64,000 nt of DNA from Pseudomonas farsensis (GCF_014268805.2 NZ_JABWRF020000003.1:524501-588500), one strand, 5' to 3'. Counted from the stretch's first letter, positions 9,216-17,679 are shown. Notes: a model not told the origin generated them from the sequence alone. Numbers and translations are program-made.

Positions 9216-10418
9216 ATGAATTCGCTATGGCGTACCAGCGGTTGGGTATTACTGGGCGCCGCGCTGATCCTTGCGCTATCGCTGGGAGTGCGCCACGGTT
9301 TCGGCCTGTTCCTGGCGCCGATGAGCGCCGATTTTGGTTGGGGCCGCGGCGTCTTTGCCTTCGCCATTGCCCTGCAAAACCTGATCTGGGGCCTGGCCCA
9401 GCCGTTCGCCGGGGCGTTGGCTGACCGCTTGGGGGCGGCAAAAGTGGTCATCATCGGCGGCATTCTCTATACCGCAGGCCTGGTGCTGATGAGCATGGCC
9501 GACTCGCCCTGGTCGCTCTCGCTGAGCGCCGGCTTGTTGATTGGTATCGGCCTTTCCGGCACTTCGTTCTCGGTAATCCTTGGCGTAGTCGGCCGCGCCG
9601 TGCCGCCCGAGAAGCGCAGCATGGCCATGGGCATCGCCAGCGCTGCAGGCTCGTTCGGCCAGTTCGCTATGCTGCCCGGCAGCCAGGGCTTGATCCAGTG
9701 GCTTGGCTGGTCGGCGGCGTTGCTGGTGCTGGGTATGCTGGTGGCGCTGATTGTGCCCTTTGTGGGGCTGTTGCGGGACAAGCCGATGGTGGTCAAAGGC
9801 CCTGACCAGACACTCGGCCAGGCGCTGCGCGAGGCCTGTACCCATTCAGGTTTCTGGCTGCTGGCACTGGGCTTTTTCGTCTGCGGCTTCCAGGTGGTGT
9901 TCATCGGGGTGCATCTACCGGCGTATCTGGTCGATCAGCATTTGCCGGCGACCACCGGCACCACGGTGCTGGCGCTGGTCGGGTTGTTCAACATTGTCGG
10001 TACCTATACCGCCGGCTGGCTGGGCGGGCGCATGTCCAAGCCGCGCCTGCTTACCGGGCTGTATCTGCTGCGCGGGGTGGTGATCATCCTCTTCCTGTGG
10101 GCACCGGTCACGCAGTACAGCGCGTATCTGTTTGGTATCGCCATGGGCCTGCTGTGGCTATCGACGGTGCCGCTGACCAACGGCACCGTGGCTACGCTGT
10201 TCGGCGTGCGCAACCTGTCGATGCTGGGCGGGATCGTGTTCCTGTTCCATCAACTGGGCGCTTTCCTGGGTGGCTGGCTGGGCGGCGTGGTGTATGACCA
10301 AACCGGTAACTACGACCTTGTCTGGCAGTTGTCGATCCTGCTTAGCGTGATGGCCGCCGCGCTGAATTGGCCGGTGCGTGAACGCCCGGTGGCACGCTTG
10401 CAGGCGCAAGCGGCATGA
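9216..10418 (+). CDS. MFS transporter
   Basis: 400 aa with about 12 hydrophobic segments, the major facilitator layout. The N-terminal half has GVRHGFGLFLAPMSADFGW, typical of the oxalate/formate or monocarboxylate-like MFS branch (NarK/OxlT type), and ADRLGAAKV as the loop-2/3 signature. ATG 9216 is preceded by a GGAG-like site. The last codon overlaps the start of a 39-aa membrane peptide gene. The substrate is unknown. Confidence 0.85.
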   Translation: MNSLWRTSGWVLLGAALILALSLGVRHGFGLFLAPMSADFGWGRGVFAFAIALQNLIWGLAQPFAGALADRLGAAKVVIIGGILYTAGLVLMSMADSPWSLSLSAGLLIGIGLSGTSFSVILGVVGRAVPPEKRSMAMGIASAAGSFGQFAMLPGSQGLIQWLGWSAALLVLGMLVALIVPFVGLLRDKPMVVKGPDQTLGQALREACTHSGFWLLALGFFVCGFQVVFIGVHLPAYLVDQHLPATTGTTVLALVGLFNIVGTYTAGWLGGRMSKPRLLTGLYLLRGVVIILFLWAPVTQYSAYLFGIAMGLLWLSTVPLTNGTVATLFGVRNLSMLGGIVFLFHQLGAFLGGWLGGVVYDQTGNYDLVWQLSILLSVMAAALNWPVRERPVARLQAQAA

Positions 10419-10534
10419 GCCTGGCCTGGCGTGCTGCGCTGGTTATCGCCGCCACAGGGGTGCTGGCGCTGGTGTGGTGGGGCTGGCAAAAGGGCGGCCT
10501 GGCGTTGATGCAGTTGGGCATGAGCATCTGTTAG
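10415..10534 (+). CDS. 39-aa single-pass membrane peptide coupled to the MFS gene
   Basis: A short open frame starting at an ATG that overlaps the MFS stop (ATGA, 10415-10418). The peptide begins MSLAWRAALVIAATG and ends GMSIC. Residues 5-24 form one hydrophobic helix with a WWGW motif near the membrane exit. The coupled start and the clean membrane-peptide composition argue that it is real although very short. It may be an accessory subunit of the transporter; that is inference. Confidence 0.6.
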   Translation: MSLAWRAALVIAATGVLALVWWGWQKGGLALMQLGMSIC

Positions 10535-10580
10535 GCGCTACCCTGCAGGTTCATGGAAACCTTTGCAGGAGAACCCGACA

Positions 10581-11132
10581 ATGCATGCTCGCTGGCTGAT
10601 GATCCCGGTACTGGCTTTGGCTGCCAGTACTTCTAGCTGGGCTGCAGACTGCCCGGCCCTGTTGCAGGGCAGTTTGCCGGAGCTGCGTGGCAAGCAAACC
10701 ATAGACCTCTGCCAGCGTTACGCCGGCAAGCCGCTGGTGATAATCAATACCGCCAGCTATTGCGGTTTTGCCCCGCAGTTCGAAGGGCTTGAGGCCACTT
10801 ACAAGCACTATCACGAGCAGGGGCTGGAAATGCTCGGCGTGCCGTCCAACGACTTCAAGCAGGAAGACGACAACGCCGAGAAAACAGCCAAGGTGTGTTA
10901 CGCCAACTATGGCGTCACCTTCACCATGGCCAAGGCGCAAGCGGTGCGCGGCAAGGATGCGGTGCCGCTGTTCGCCGAACTTGCCCGGCAGAGCAGCGCG
11001 CCAAAGTGGAACTTCTACAAGTACGTGGTAGACCGCAAGGGCAAGGTGATCGGCAATTTCTCAAGCCTGACCAAGCCCGATGACCCGGCGTTTACCGCTG
11101 CCATCGAAAAGGCCATTGCCTCGCAGCCTTGA
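10581..11132 (+). CDS. Exported glutathione-peroxidase-family protein
   Basis: 183 aa. Start at ATG 10581, preceded by a good AGGAG site and giving a signal peptide ending at about SSWA/AD (residue 21). The peroxidatic Cys lies in NTASYCGFAPQFEGL, followed by PSNDFKQE (the usual NQF-type block, here NDF) and a WNFYKYVVD segment. It therefore looks like a thioredoxin-dependent peroxidase working in the periplasm rather than the usual cytoplasmic GPx. An extra pair of cysteines (ADC near the mature N-terminus and DLC after it) may form a disulfide. Confidence 0.85.
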   Translation: MHARWLMIPVLALAASTSSWAADCPALLQGSLPELRGKQTIDLCQRYAGKPLVIINTASYCGFAPQFEGLEATYKHYHEQGLEMLGVPSNDFKQEDDNAEKTAKVCYANYGVTFTMAKAQAVRGKDAVPLFAELARQSSAPKWNFYKYVVDRKGKVIGNFSSLTKPDDPAFTAAIEKAIASQP

Positions 11133-11134
11133 GT

Positions 11135-11395
11135 TCAATGCGGATGCACGGTCACTGCCACCAGGCGCACAACCACCGGCCTGACCATCAGCACGCAGAG
11201 AAAGGCCACCGGCATCGCCAGCTGGTAGGCCTTTAACACGTTGCTCAGGTACTGGCTGTCGATGCCTGCGTTGGCGGCGGTGATCACGAAGCACATCAGC
11301 ATGGCCATGATTGCCGACATATAAAAAGCGAACACGTAAGGCGTGGCGCTTGGGCGCAGCTTGCGGCGGGTGCGTGGGGAAGAGAGTTCAGTCAT
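11135..11395 (-). CDS. DUF2798 family membrane protein
   Basis: 86 aa, start at ATG 11395 (MTELSSPRTRRKLRP). Two hydrophobic helices, YVFAFYMSAIMAMLMCFVI and MPVAFLCVLMVRPVVVRLV, follow a basic N-terminus, the usual layout of small DUF2798 proteins. It is convergent with the peroxidase gene (2 nt apart) and divergent from the LysR gene, which could control it. Function unknown. Confidence 0.75.
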   Translation of the reverse strand: MTELSSPRTRRKLRPSATPYVFAFYMSAIMAMLMCFVITAANAGIDSQYLSNVLKAYQLAMPVAFLCVLMVRPVVVRLVAVTVHPH

Positions 11396-11497
11396 GAAAG
11401 CTCCAAGACAGGTGTGAATGTGCGGGCAGGTTAACAACGGCCGCAGGTAACCCTGTAGACCTCCGGTGCTGAGTTCTTTATAAAGGGAAACTTACGA

Positions 11498-12442
11498 ATG
11501 CCGAGGCCAGACATGGACCTGCTCAATACCATTCGCAGCTTCATCAAAGTGGTTGAAGCCGGCAGTATCGCCGGTGGCGCCCGTGCCCTCGGCCTGACCC
11601 CGGCAGCGGTCAGCCAGAACCTGGCGCGGCTCGAGGCGCACCTGCAAGTACGCTTGCTCACGCGGACCACACGCAGCATGGCCCTCACGGCAGCCGGGCG
11701 GCTCTATTACGAGAAGGTCAGCCATATCGAGCGCGACCTGGCGTTGGCCGAGCAAGCGGTCAGCGCCCCCGACAGCGAGCCGCAGGGCCGGTTTTGCATA
11801 GCCAGTACGTCGGCGTTTGGCCGTCATGTGCTGGCGCCGCTGATCCCGGCCTTTGCGGCTCGCTACCCTGGGCTTTCGATAGAGTTGGTGATGACTGACC
11901 GCAAGGTGAACCACACTCGCGAAGACGTCGATGTCAGCCTGCGCATTACGCCACAGCTTGAAGACAACCTGCTGGCGCGGCATATCGCGCGCATCCCGTT
12001 TATCTGCTGCGCATCCCCTGGGTACCTGGCCGGCGCCGGTTGGCCGGCAACCCCTGAAGCGCTGCGCGAGCACCGTTGCCTGGTGTTTCGTTACCCGGTG
12101 GACGGGCGGTTTCTGCACTGGGGGTTTGTACGTGATGGCCATCGTTTCGAGGCGCAGTTTGGCCCGGCGCTGATCAGTGACGATGTCGATGCGCTGACCC
12201 AGATGGCCTTGAACGATGGCGGCATTACCCGGCTGGCTGACTTTATCGTGCGCCCACACCTGGACGCAGGGCGGCTGGTGCCATTGTTCGAGTACAGCAA
12301 CGCAGGCGTTGCTTACGCGCAGACCGAACCAATGGATGTGTTCTTGTGTGTGGCAGACCGCTTTGCCATGACCGCCAAGGCGCGGGCATTCATGGAGTTT
12401 TTGCAGCAGTCGCTAGAGGGAAGGTGGGCGGTGCCGGCTTGA
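11498..12442 (+). CDS. LysR-family transcriptional regulator
   Basis: 314 aa. The N-terminal winged HTH covers about residues 8-65, with GSIAGGARALGLTPAAVSQN as the recognition region; the remainder is the LysR substrate-binding domain. An AAGGG site sits about 10 nt before ATG 11498; a second ATG at 11513 is a possible alternative. It diverges from the DUF2798 gene across 102 nt, which is its likely target. The inducer is unknown. Confidence 0.88.
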   Translation: MPRPDMDLLNTIRSFIKVVEAGSIAGGARALGLTPAAVSQNLARLEAHLQVRLLTRTTRSMALTAAGRLYYEKVSHIERDLALAEQAVSAPDSEPQGRFCIASTSAFGRHVLAPLIPAFAARYPGLSIELVMTDRKVNHTREDVDVSLRITPQLEDNLLARHIARIPFICCASPGYLAGAGWPATPEALREHRCLVFRYPVDGRFLHWGFVRDGHRFEAQFGPALISDDVDALTQMALNDGGITRLADFIVRPHLDAGRLVPLFEYSNAGVAYAQTEPMDVFLCVADRFAMTAKARAFMEFLQQSLEGRWAVPA

Positions 12443-12450
12443 GCCGGAAA

Positions 12451-12469
12451 GGGGCCGCAGGGCGGCCCC
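12451..12469. terminator. GC-rich hairpin between convergent LysR and fadL-type genes
   Basis: A perfect 8-bp stem (GGGGCCGC / GCGGCCCC) with a 3-nt loop, in the 43-nt gap between two convergent genes. No strong T-run on either side, so it is probably a weak or rho-assisted bidirectional terminator. Confidence 0.5.
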
Positions 12470-12485
12470 GAGCGTACGCTGCGGC

Positions 12486-13763
12486 TTAGAAGCGATAGGT
12501 CAGCGAAGCACCTACGCCATGGGCGCTGTTTTCGTACTTGGCCTGGTAGCTGCCACGCAGGGCATTCTGGGCAGGGCCGTCCGGCTGGTTGTTGACCTTG
12601 GTGTCCTCTTCCCACAGGTAGGAGTAGGCCACGTCAATGGTCAGGTCATCCGAAGGGCTCCAACCGGCACCGAGGCTGAAGATCTTGCGATCGCCAGTAG
12701 GGATGCGTGGGGAGCGGTTGGTGTTGTTGGTAGGCGACTGGTCCACCGTGAAGCCGGTGCGCAAGGTCCACTCTTTGTTGACCTTGTAAGAAGCACCGAT
12801 GGCGTGTGCCCAGGTGTCGTGCCAGTTCTGCTCTTCGCTGATGGTTGCGAACTGGCCTGCAGCGCCTGCCGGCACCTCGTTGTTGACGACGATGGCTTCC
12901 AGGCGGCTCCAGCGGGTCCAGGTACTGCCGGCGTACACCGTCCATTGGTCATCCAGTTCATGGGTGACGGAGAAGTCGACCGATTCCGGCGTCTTGATCT
13001 TCAAGGTCGCGTCGAACTTGGAGTCATTGAGGCCCAGCAGCGGGTAATTGACCTTGGTCTTGCCTTCGAGCTTGTAGTCCACCATCGAGTGGTAGGTCAG
13101 GCCCAGGCGAGTGCGGTCGGTGGCTTGCACGAGGATGCCGATGTTGTAGCCAACGGCGGTATCGTCACCTTTGATCTTGACCTCGCCATCGGCCGGGGCC
13201 AGCGGAGATACGCTTGCCAGGTTCGAGCCCAGCTCACCTTCGATACGGTTGATTGTCGGGCCGAAGCCGATCGACACTTTGTCGTTGAACGCGTAGCTGA
13301 CGGTTGGCTGGAAGGTCACCACTTCAACGTGGCTCTTTTTGCCCCAGTAGCGAGCGGCGTCGTCGCTACCGTAGTCGGTCACCAGGCCAAATGGCACGTA
13401 GACCCCGAAGCCGATGCTCCAGTGGTCATCCAGCGGTTTGACGTAGTAGCCCATCGGTACGCCGACGACCGGCACCATGTCACCGTCGGTTTCCCCCCCT
13501 TTGCTGCTGCCAGGCCCGGAAATGTCGGTCTTGGCAATGACCGCGGCGCCGCCGACGGTGATCTGCTCGCGCTTGAGGCGCGACATGCCGGCAGGGTTGC
13601 CGTAAACGGTGCTGGCATCTTCGGCAGAAGAAGAACGACCCGCGAAACCTGTCCCCATGCTGCTGATGCTCTGTTCGTTGAGCGCAAAGCCCGACGCGAA
13701 CAGTTGACTTGAAGCGATGGCCACGGCGATGCCGAGGGAGGTTTTGAGCATTACTTTTTTCAT
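12486..13763 (-). CDS. fadL: Outer-membrane fatty-acid/hydrocarbon channel (OmpP1/FadL/TodX family)
   Basis: 425 aa. Start at ATG 13763 with AAGGAG just upstream; signal peptide of about 23 residues (MKKVMLKTSLGIAVAIASS...FAS). The mature N-terminus GFALNEQSISSMGTGFAGRS is the FadL hatch signature, followed by DASTVYGNPAGMSRL. The rest is rich in alternating beta-strand segments and ends with LTYRF, a typical outer-membrane C-terminal aromatic. It should carry long-chain fatty acids or related hydrophobic compounds across the outer membrane. A perfect palindrome lies 132-152 nt upstream. Confidence 0.9.
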   Translation of the reverse strand: MKKVMLKTSLGIAVAIASSQLFASGFALNEQSISSMGTGFAGRSSSAEDASTVYGNPAGMSRLKREQITVGGAAVIAKTDISGPGSSKGGETDGDMVPVVGVPMGYYVKPLDDHWSIGFGVYVPFGLVTDYGSDDAARYWGKKSHVEVVTFQPTVSYAFNDKVSIGFGPTINRIEGELGSNLASVSPLAPADGEVKIKGDDTAVGYNIGILVQATDRTRLGLTYHSMVDYKLEGKTKVNYPLLGLNDSKFDATLKIKTPESVDFSVTHELDDQWTVYAGSTWTRWSRLEAIVVNNEVPAGAAGQFATISEEQNWHDTWAHAIGASYKVNKEWTLRTGFTVDQSPTNNTNRSPRIPTGDRKIFSLGAGWSPSDDLTIDVAYSYLWEEDTKVNNQPDGPAQNALRGSYQAKYENSAHGVGASLTYRF

Positions 13764-13894
13764 TATTAGAAACTCCTTGGGTTCTCCGGGGCGAAAAGCT
13801 ACCAACAAATCTCGCTCCACGCTATAGGCTAAAACGCAGGAGATAGAGCGGTTTTGTAGGACAATCCGACCATAATTCCATTTTTCAGAGTTTT

Positions 13895-13915
13895 ATATGA
13901 GAGGTCTTCTCATAT
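13895..13915. promoter_or_regulatory. Perfect inverted repeat upstream of the fadL-type gene
   Basis: ATATGAGA / TCTCATAT arms (13895-13902 and 13908-13915) around a 5-nt centre, a perfect 8-bp dyad. It overlaps the stop codon of the 160-aa gene and precedes fadL by about 130 nt on the same strand. The AT-rich, symmetric form fits a dimeric repressor operator better than a terminator, because the RNA stem would be weak and no U-run follows. Confidence 0.45.
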
Positions 13916-14392
13916 GCTAACGGTGGCTGCCGGCTCGACGCAGTGGTGCCAGGCCTGGGTGAAGTCACGCAAGCGGCCCTGCGGATGGAATGTTTGGCGC
14001 CAGATTCGTGCCAGCCCTTGCAGGTCGTCGGCGGCAGGCAATGGGGTGGCCTGCTCCTCGATCAGCATCCAGGCAATGGCCGTGGCGTAGCGCAGGTTGA
14101 CTGTGAGTTCCAGGTGGGGGCCGCCCAGGAAGGCGTGTTGGCTGGCAAGGCCGCGTACCAGGCTGGCCAGGTCCGGGTCTCGGGCGAGGAAATCGTCCCA
14201 GAGCACGCGGTGGCGTTGGCTGGTGATGCGGTACAGCCCGTGACCGCGCCGGTCGTGCAGGGCCGCGCCCAATGCCGACTGGCTTGCCGCAACGCCCAGT
14301 AACAAAGCTTCGGCGCTCTGGCAGTAACGATTCAGGTAAACCAGCGTTGGCCGGATCACGTATTGACTCAACTCGTTCGCAGCAATGCCCAT
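13910..14392 (-). CDS. Conserved hypothetical protein, 160 aa
   Basis: Start at ATG 14392 (MGIAANELSQYVIRP). Soluble, mostly helical, rich in Leu and Ala with several His, Arg and Trp residues. The pattern LLLGVAASQSALG... followed by GLYRITSQRHRVLWDDFLA resembles uncharacterised Pseudomonas proteins; I recognise no enzymatic motif. It lies 57 nt downstream of a 63-aa gene and 146 nt upstream of fadL, all on the minus strand. A role related to fatty-acid uptake is only suggested by position. Confidence 0.7.
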   Translation of the reverse strand: MGIAANELSQYVIRPTLVYLNRYCQSAEALLLGVAASQSALGAALHDRRGHGLYRITSQRHRVLWDDFLARDPDLASLVRGLASQHAFLGGPHLELTVNLRYATAIAWMLIEEQATPLPAADDLQGLARIWRQTFHPQGRLRDFTQAWHHCVEPAATVSI

Positions 14393-14448
14393 GATGCCCT
14401 CATCTGCAAAGGGCCGACGGGCGCTGGAGCTTGGCAGCTGGTGGGGGA

Positions 14449-14640
14449 TCAGGCCCGTCGGAAGCGGTCTGCACCGCTCGAGTTGAAGTGTAGTGTGATA
14501 AGCGTGCTGTAAAGGGCTGTTTTTAAATCGATTGCAGCCTGAGAGTGCTGGGCATATGCCCGTAGGCAATTAAGCCAATCGTACTCAGGCTGCAAAAAAT
14601 GGCGGTTATTCATGCTGTGAATCTGCCGCCATTCATTCAT
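14449..14640 (-). CDS. Small hypothetical protein, 63 aa, coupled to upstream gene
   Basis: ATG 14640-14638 overlaps the TGA of the 74-aa gene (14639-14637), an ATGA junction like the ones in the cob operon. The peptide begins MNEWRQIHSMNNRHF and is soluble, with no recognisable motif. The coupled start is the main evidence; a second in-frame ATG at 14613 could also be used. Composition is slightly AT-richer than the surroundings. Confidence 0.45.
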   Translation of the reverse strand: MNEWRQIHSMNNRHFLQPEYDWLNCLRAYAQHSQAAIDLKTALYSTLITLHFNSSGADRFRRA

Positions 14641-14861
14641 GCGGTCAGCGACTGGCGGGTGCGCTCGATCACCGCTTGCAGCGGTTCTGCCCGGTTGTAT
14701 TGGTCCGGGTACAGGCGCTCGGTGTGACAGGCGACGCCATATTCGTCGACCAGGGTAAAACTGAAGCTGCCCTTGCGGGGGGCAACGATAAGGCACGTCA
14801 GTGGAGCGAAGGCCTGAGAGAGTTTGCCGAATGCGGCGTGGATCTGTTGTTGTTGGCACAT
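14637..14861 (-). CDS. Small hypothetical protein, 74 aa
   Basis: Start at ATG 14861 (MCQQQQIHAAFGKLSQ). Predicted alpha/beta and soluble: a Gln-rich start, then a beta-rich centre (CLIVAPRKGSFSFTLVDEYG) and a C-terminal helix ending in RTRQSLTA. Unrecognised. It precedes the 63-aa gene with overlapping start and stop, so the two are probably one transcript. Confidence 0.6.
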   Translation of the reverse strand: MCQQQQIHAAFGKLSQAFAPLTCLIVAPRKGSFSFTLVDEYGVACHTERLYPDQYNRAEPLQAVIERTRQSLTA

Positions 14862-15800
14862 GTTTAGAATGTTCCTGCGAAAGACACGGTGTCTGATCCG
14901 TGAACAATAGAAACGTTCCAGTGACGTCTTTATTACGGAGACGAATAACCTGACTGGAACAGGGCAGCCAGAGGTGCGCAATTAAATGTAGGCGCTGGGC
15001 TGACTGGTAGGTACTACAGAAGGCAGGCAACACTCCGGGCCAAGGTTCTAGGCGTCGGGGAAGATCCTGATCAATCTGAGACGTGATTCGCGCTCGGGCA
15101 ATGGTTTGCAGAGTGAATCAGCGAATGGGCCGTCCGAGGGGGCAGCGCAAGCAAAAGGTGCGAGCGAGGCTGCAAGGACTTGATGGCCAGAATTGACTTT
15201 CAGCTGGTGTACTAACGGGGCGAACAGTACAGCAGAAAATTGAAGTTGGCAAGCGTTTTGCTGGTGCCTCGCCAAGCCGGCCATTATGTCGTCTTTGCGG
15301 GCTGCTGGGAAGAGGGGTAAACCCAGGGTAGCTGCCATGAATGTGCGGTTTTCGTGCATCGCCGTGCCGCCTGCTGGTGCACTTGTACACACGCGGGCAG
15401 GCACCTGTAACCAGACTGCAACAGGCTGTGGATGCTTTGCCGATGACTTGGCCGCACGCTTAAGTCAATGAAAAAAAACACTAATTTGTACTGGTGAAAA
15501 AATCGTCAGTTTGACTGTAGGCCCCATTTCACAAGGGTTTGCGGGGTGTATGCCGGGGTTGTCCACCGAGTTATCCACAGGTTCTGTGGATTGTCCCGAG
15601 GGCTTGCTCTAGGACGGGCGTGCCAGCGCTTTGCCGTAATGTCCTACAATCAATCGTCCAAGGCGCAGCTGCATTTTTGCCTGCTGATCGTCAAGAAAAA
15701 AACCTCGAAAAAAAGCGCGCTTTGCTACGCTCCGGGTTGGGCCACAGCGCAAAAAGGGAGTAGAGTGGCGCGCCTCTTGAGTCCACCCTCGCTGTCGGTC
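14862..15800. other. Long intergenic region (939 nt) with DnaA-box-like sites
   Basis: Lies between the divergent 74-aa gene and the Sel1-like gene. I see no convincing gene: the best minus-strand frame (15048-15404) has no family resemblance and crosses poor codons. The right part holds an AT-rich stretch (about 15459-15520) and three ATCCACA heptamers: reverse at 15427-15433, forward inside TTATCCACA at 15571-15579, reverse at 15585-15591. The room could also hold a small RNA, but no strong terminator was seen. Confidence 0.5.
15571..15591. promoter_or_regulatory. DnaA-box pair
   Basis: TTATCCACA (15571-15579) is a perfect consensus DnaA box; 5 nt later TGTGGAT (15585-15591) is a partial box in the opposite orientation. 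A third partial box lies at 15427-15433 beyond an AT-rich stretch. Binding is not shown; the site could regulate the downstream gene or titrate DnaA. Confidence 0.4.
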
Positions 15801-16145
15801 ATGAAGCTCCTCGGTAAATCTCACACCCCCTCTGCTGCATCCCCGTCGTTGCCCGCTGAAAAGCGCTTTTCCTTGAAAGTGGCCCCGTGGCTGCTCGACA
15901 GCCCGCGCCTGGGTGACAAACCCCGCGTCAAACACCTGGCCGGGCGCATGCTCAAGCAGCCGGCGCGCCAAGGCGTGGTCGTTGCGCAAAGCCGGCTTGG
16001 GCAGATGCTCTGCCGGGATTGCGGCAGTGCCCGCGACCGGCGCATCGGCCATGACCTGTTGCGCCAGGCCGCCCGCGCAGGCGACAGCCGCGCACAGCAG
16101 GAGTACGCACGCCTGTGCCAGGCGCCGGAAACCGAGCAGGCATAA
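15801..16145 (+). CDS. Small Sel1-like (TPR) protein, 114 aa
   Basis: Start at ATG 15801 (MKLLGKSHTPSAA); the frame is open for 255 nt further upstream but that part reads like non-coding DNA. The C-terminal half, IGHDLLRQAARAGDSRAQQEYARL, is a single Sel1/TPR-like helical repeat, preceded by a basic region with CRDCGSARDRR. It is a conserved type of small Pseudomonas protein of unknown role, perhaps an interaction module. Confidence 0.65.
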   Translation: MKLLGKSHTPSAASPSLPAEKRFSLKVAPWLLDSPRLGDKPRVKHLAGRMLKQPARQGVVVAQSRLGQMLCRDCGSARDRRIGHDLLRQAARAGDSRAQQEYARLCQAPETEQA

Positions 16146-16206
16146 GCGCGGCCTGGGCTAGCCCTGATAAGCTGCGCAGCATTCGTCATTGAGCGTTGGG
16201 GTAACC

Positions 16207-17679
16207 ATGGCTGTTGATCTGACCAGCATTCTGCTGGGCTTGGTGGCAGGGGCTTTGCCTTGCCTGGCGTGGGTCATGCAGGTGCAGCGCCGCCAGGGCG
16301 CTCGGGCCGCCGAGCAAACCTTGCTTGAAGAGCGCCTGAACAGCGCCTTGCTGGCCCAGGCAGGCTTGCAGGCGCAGCTTGACGCCAACCGCGACGAGGT
16401 CAGCGACCTCACTGAAGCCAACACCCTCAAACAGACCCAACTGGCCGCCCAGGGCCGCGAGCTTGAGCTGTTGCAGATCGACCGCGACAACGCCCGTGAC
16501 GCCGCCCACGCCTGGCACATCGAGCGCGTCAACCGCGAAGCCGAACTGCGCCGCCTCGAGGCCCAGGCCGCGCGCCTGGAAGCTGAGCTGCGCGAACAGC
16601 AGGACAGCCACCAGCAGCGCCTGGAAGACTTGCAGCAGGCTCGCGATACCTTGCGTGCGCAATTTGCCGAGCTGGCCGGGAAGATATTCGACGAACGCGA
16701 GCAGCGCTTCGCCCAGACCAGCCAGCAGCACCTTGGCCAGTTGCTCGACCCGTTGAAGGAGCGCATCCAGGCGTTCGAAAAGCGTGTCGAAGAAAGCTAC
16801 CAGCAAGAAGCCCGCGAACGGTTCTCGCTCGGCAAGGAGCTTGAACGCCTGCAACAGCTCAACCTGCGCCTGTCAGACGAAGCCACCAACCTTACCCAGG
16901 CGCTGAAGGGCCAGAAAACCCAAGGCAACTGGGGCGAGCTGATTCTGGAGCGGGTGCTGGAGCACGCAGGCCTTGAGAAGGGCCGCGAGTACCAGACCCA
17001 GGTCAGCCTGAAAAGCGCCGATGGCGAGCGCTTCCAGCCCGACGTACTGATCATGCTGCCGGGTGACAAGCAGATAGTGGTCGACGCCAAGGTCAGCCTG
17101 ACCGCTTATCAGCAGTGGGTGTCGGGTAACGACGAAAGCGCCCTCAAGCAGCATGTGCAGTCGCTGCGCAGCCATGTCAAAGGCTTGTCGAGCAAGGACT
17201 ACAACCGCCTCGACGGGCTGCACAGCCTGGATTTCGTGCTTTTGTTCGTGCCCATCGAGGCGGCGTTTGCCGCAGCCTTGCAGGCGGAGCCGAACCTGTT
17301 CCAGGAAGCGTTCGACCGGCAGATCGTGATTGTCAGCCCGACCACCCTGCTGGCCACCTTGCGGGTGATCGACAGCCTGTGGAAGCAGGAGCGCCAGAGC
17401 CAGAACGCCCGCGAAATCGCCGAGCGTGCCGGGTGGCTGTACGACAAGTTCGTGTTGTTCATTCAGGACCTGGACGAGCTGGGCAACCGCCTGCAACAGG
17501 TCGACAAAGCCTACGCCGCGGCGCGCAACAAACTCTGCGAAGGGCGCGGCAACCTGGTCAGCCGCAGCGAGCAACTGAAGCTGCTCGGCGCCCGGGCCAG
17601 CAAAAGCTTGCCGGCCGATCTGATCGAGCGCGCGCTGGGCGAGGAGCCGGTTACTGAACCAGGCTCAGATGCCGATTGA
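16207..17679 (+). CDS. rmuC: DNA recombination protein RmuC
   Basis: 490 aa. One N-terminal membrane segment (ILLGLVAGALPCLAWVM, about residues 6-23), then a long coiled coil rich in Gln, Glu, Arg and Leu up to about residue 220, then the RmuC nuclease-like domain with NWGELILERVLEHAGL, FQPDVLIMLP and VVDAKVSLTAYQQW. RmuC limits inversion between short repeats. Start at ATG 16207 fits the membrane anchor. Its 3' end overlaps the crbS gene tail-to-tail by 29 nt. Confidence 0.93.
   Translation: MAVDLTSILLGLVAGALPCLAWVMQVQRRQGARAAEQTLLEERLNSALLAQAGLQAQLDANRDEVSDLTEANTLKQTQLAAQGRELELLQIDRDNARDAAHAWHIERVNREAELRRLEAQAARLEAELREQQDSHQQRLEDLQQARDTLRAQFAELAGKIFDEREQRFAQTSQQHLGQLLDPLKERIQAFEKRVEESYQQEARERFSLGKELERLQQLNLRLSDEATNLTQALKGQKTQGNWGELILERVLEHAGLEKGREYQTQVSLKSADGERFQPDVLIMLPGDKQIVVDAKVSLTAYQQWVSGNDESALKQHVQSLRSHVKGLSSKDYNRLDGLHSLDFVLLFVPIEAAFAAALQAEPNLFQEAFDRQIVIVSPTTLLATLRVIDSLWKQERQSQNAREIAERAGWLYDKFVLFIQDLDELGNRLQQVDKAYAAARNKLCEGRGNLVSRSEQLKLLGARASKSLPADLIERALGEEPVTEPGSDAD

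Noticed and set aside
11135..11437. Longer start for the DUF2798 gene
   Set aside because: The extra 14 residues lie in the promoter of the divergent LysR gene, and the family starts at the ATG used (11395).
12519..13712. 397-codon open frame on the plus strand
   Set aside because: Mirror of the FadL-type gene; no signal peptide or motif.
15048..15404. 118-codon frame on the minus strand in the long gap
   Set aside because: Poor start context, mixed composition and no resemblance to a family; treated as non-coding.
15571..15591. Replication origin
   Set aside because: Only one full DnaA box and no dnaA, dnaN, gidA or rpmH genes around; at most a DnaA-binding site.
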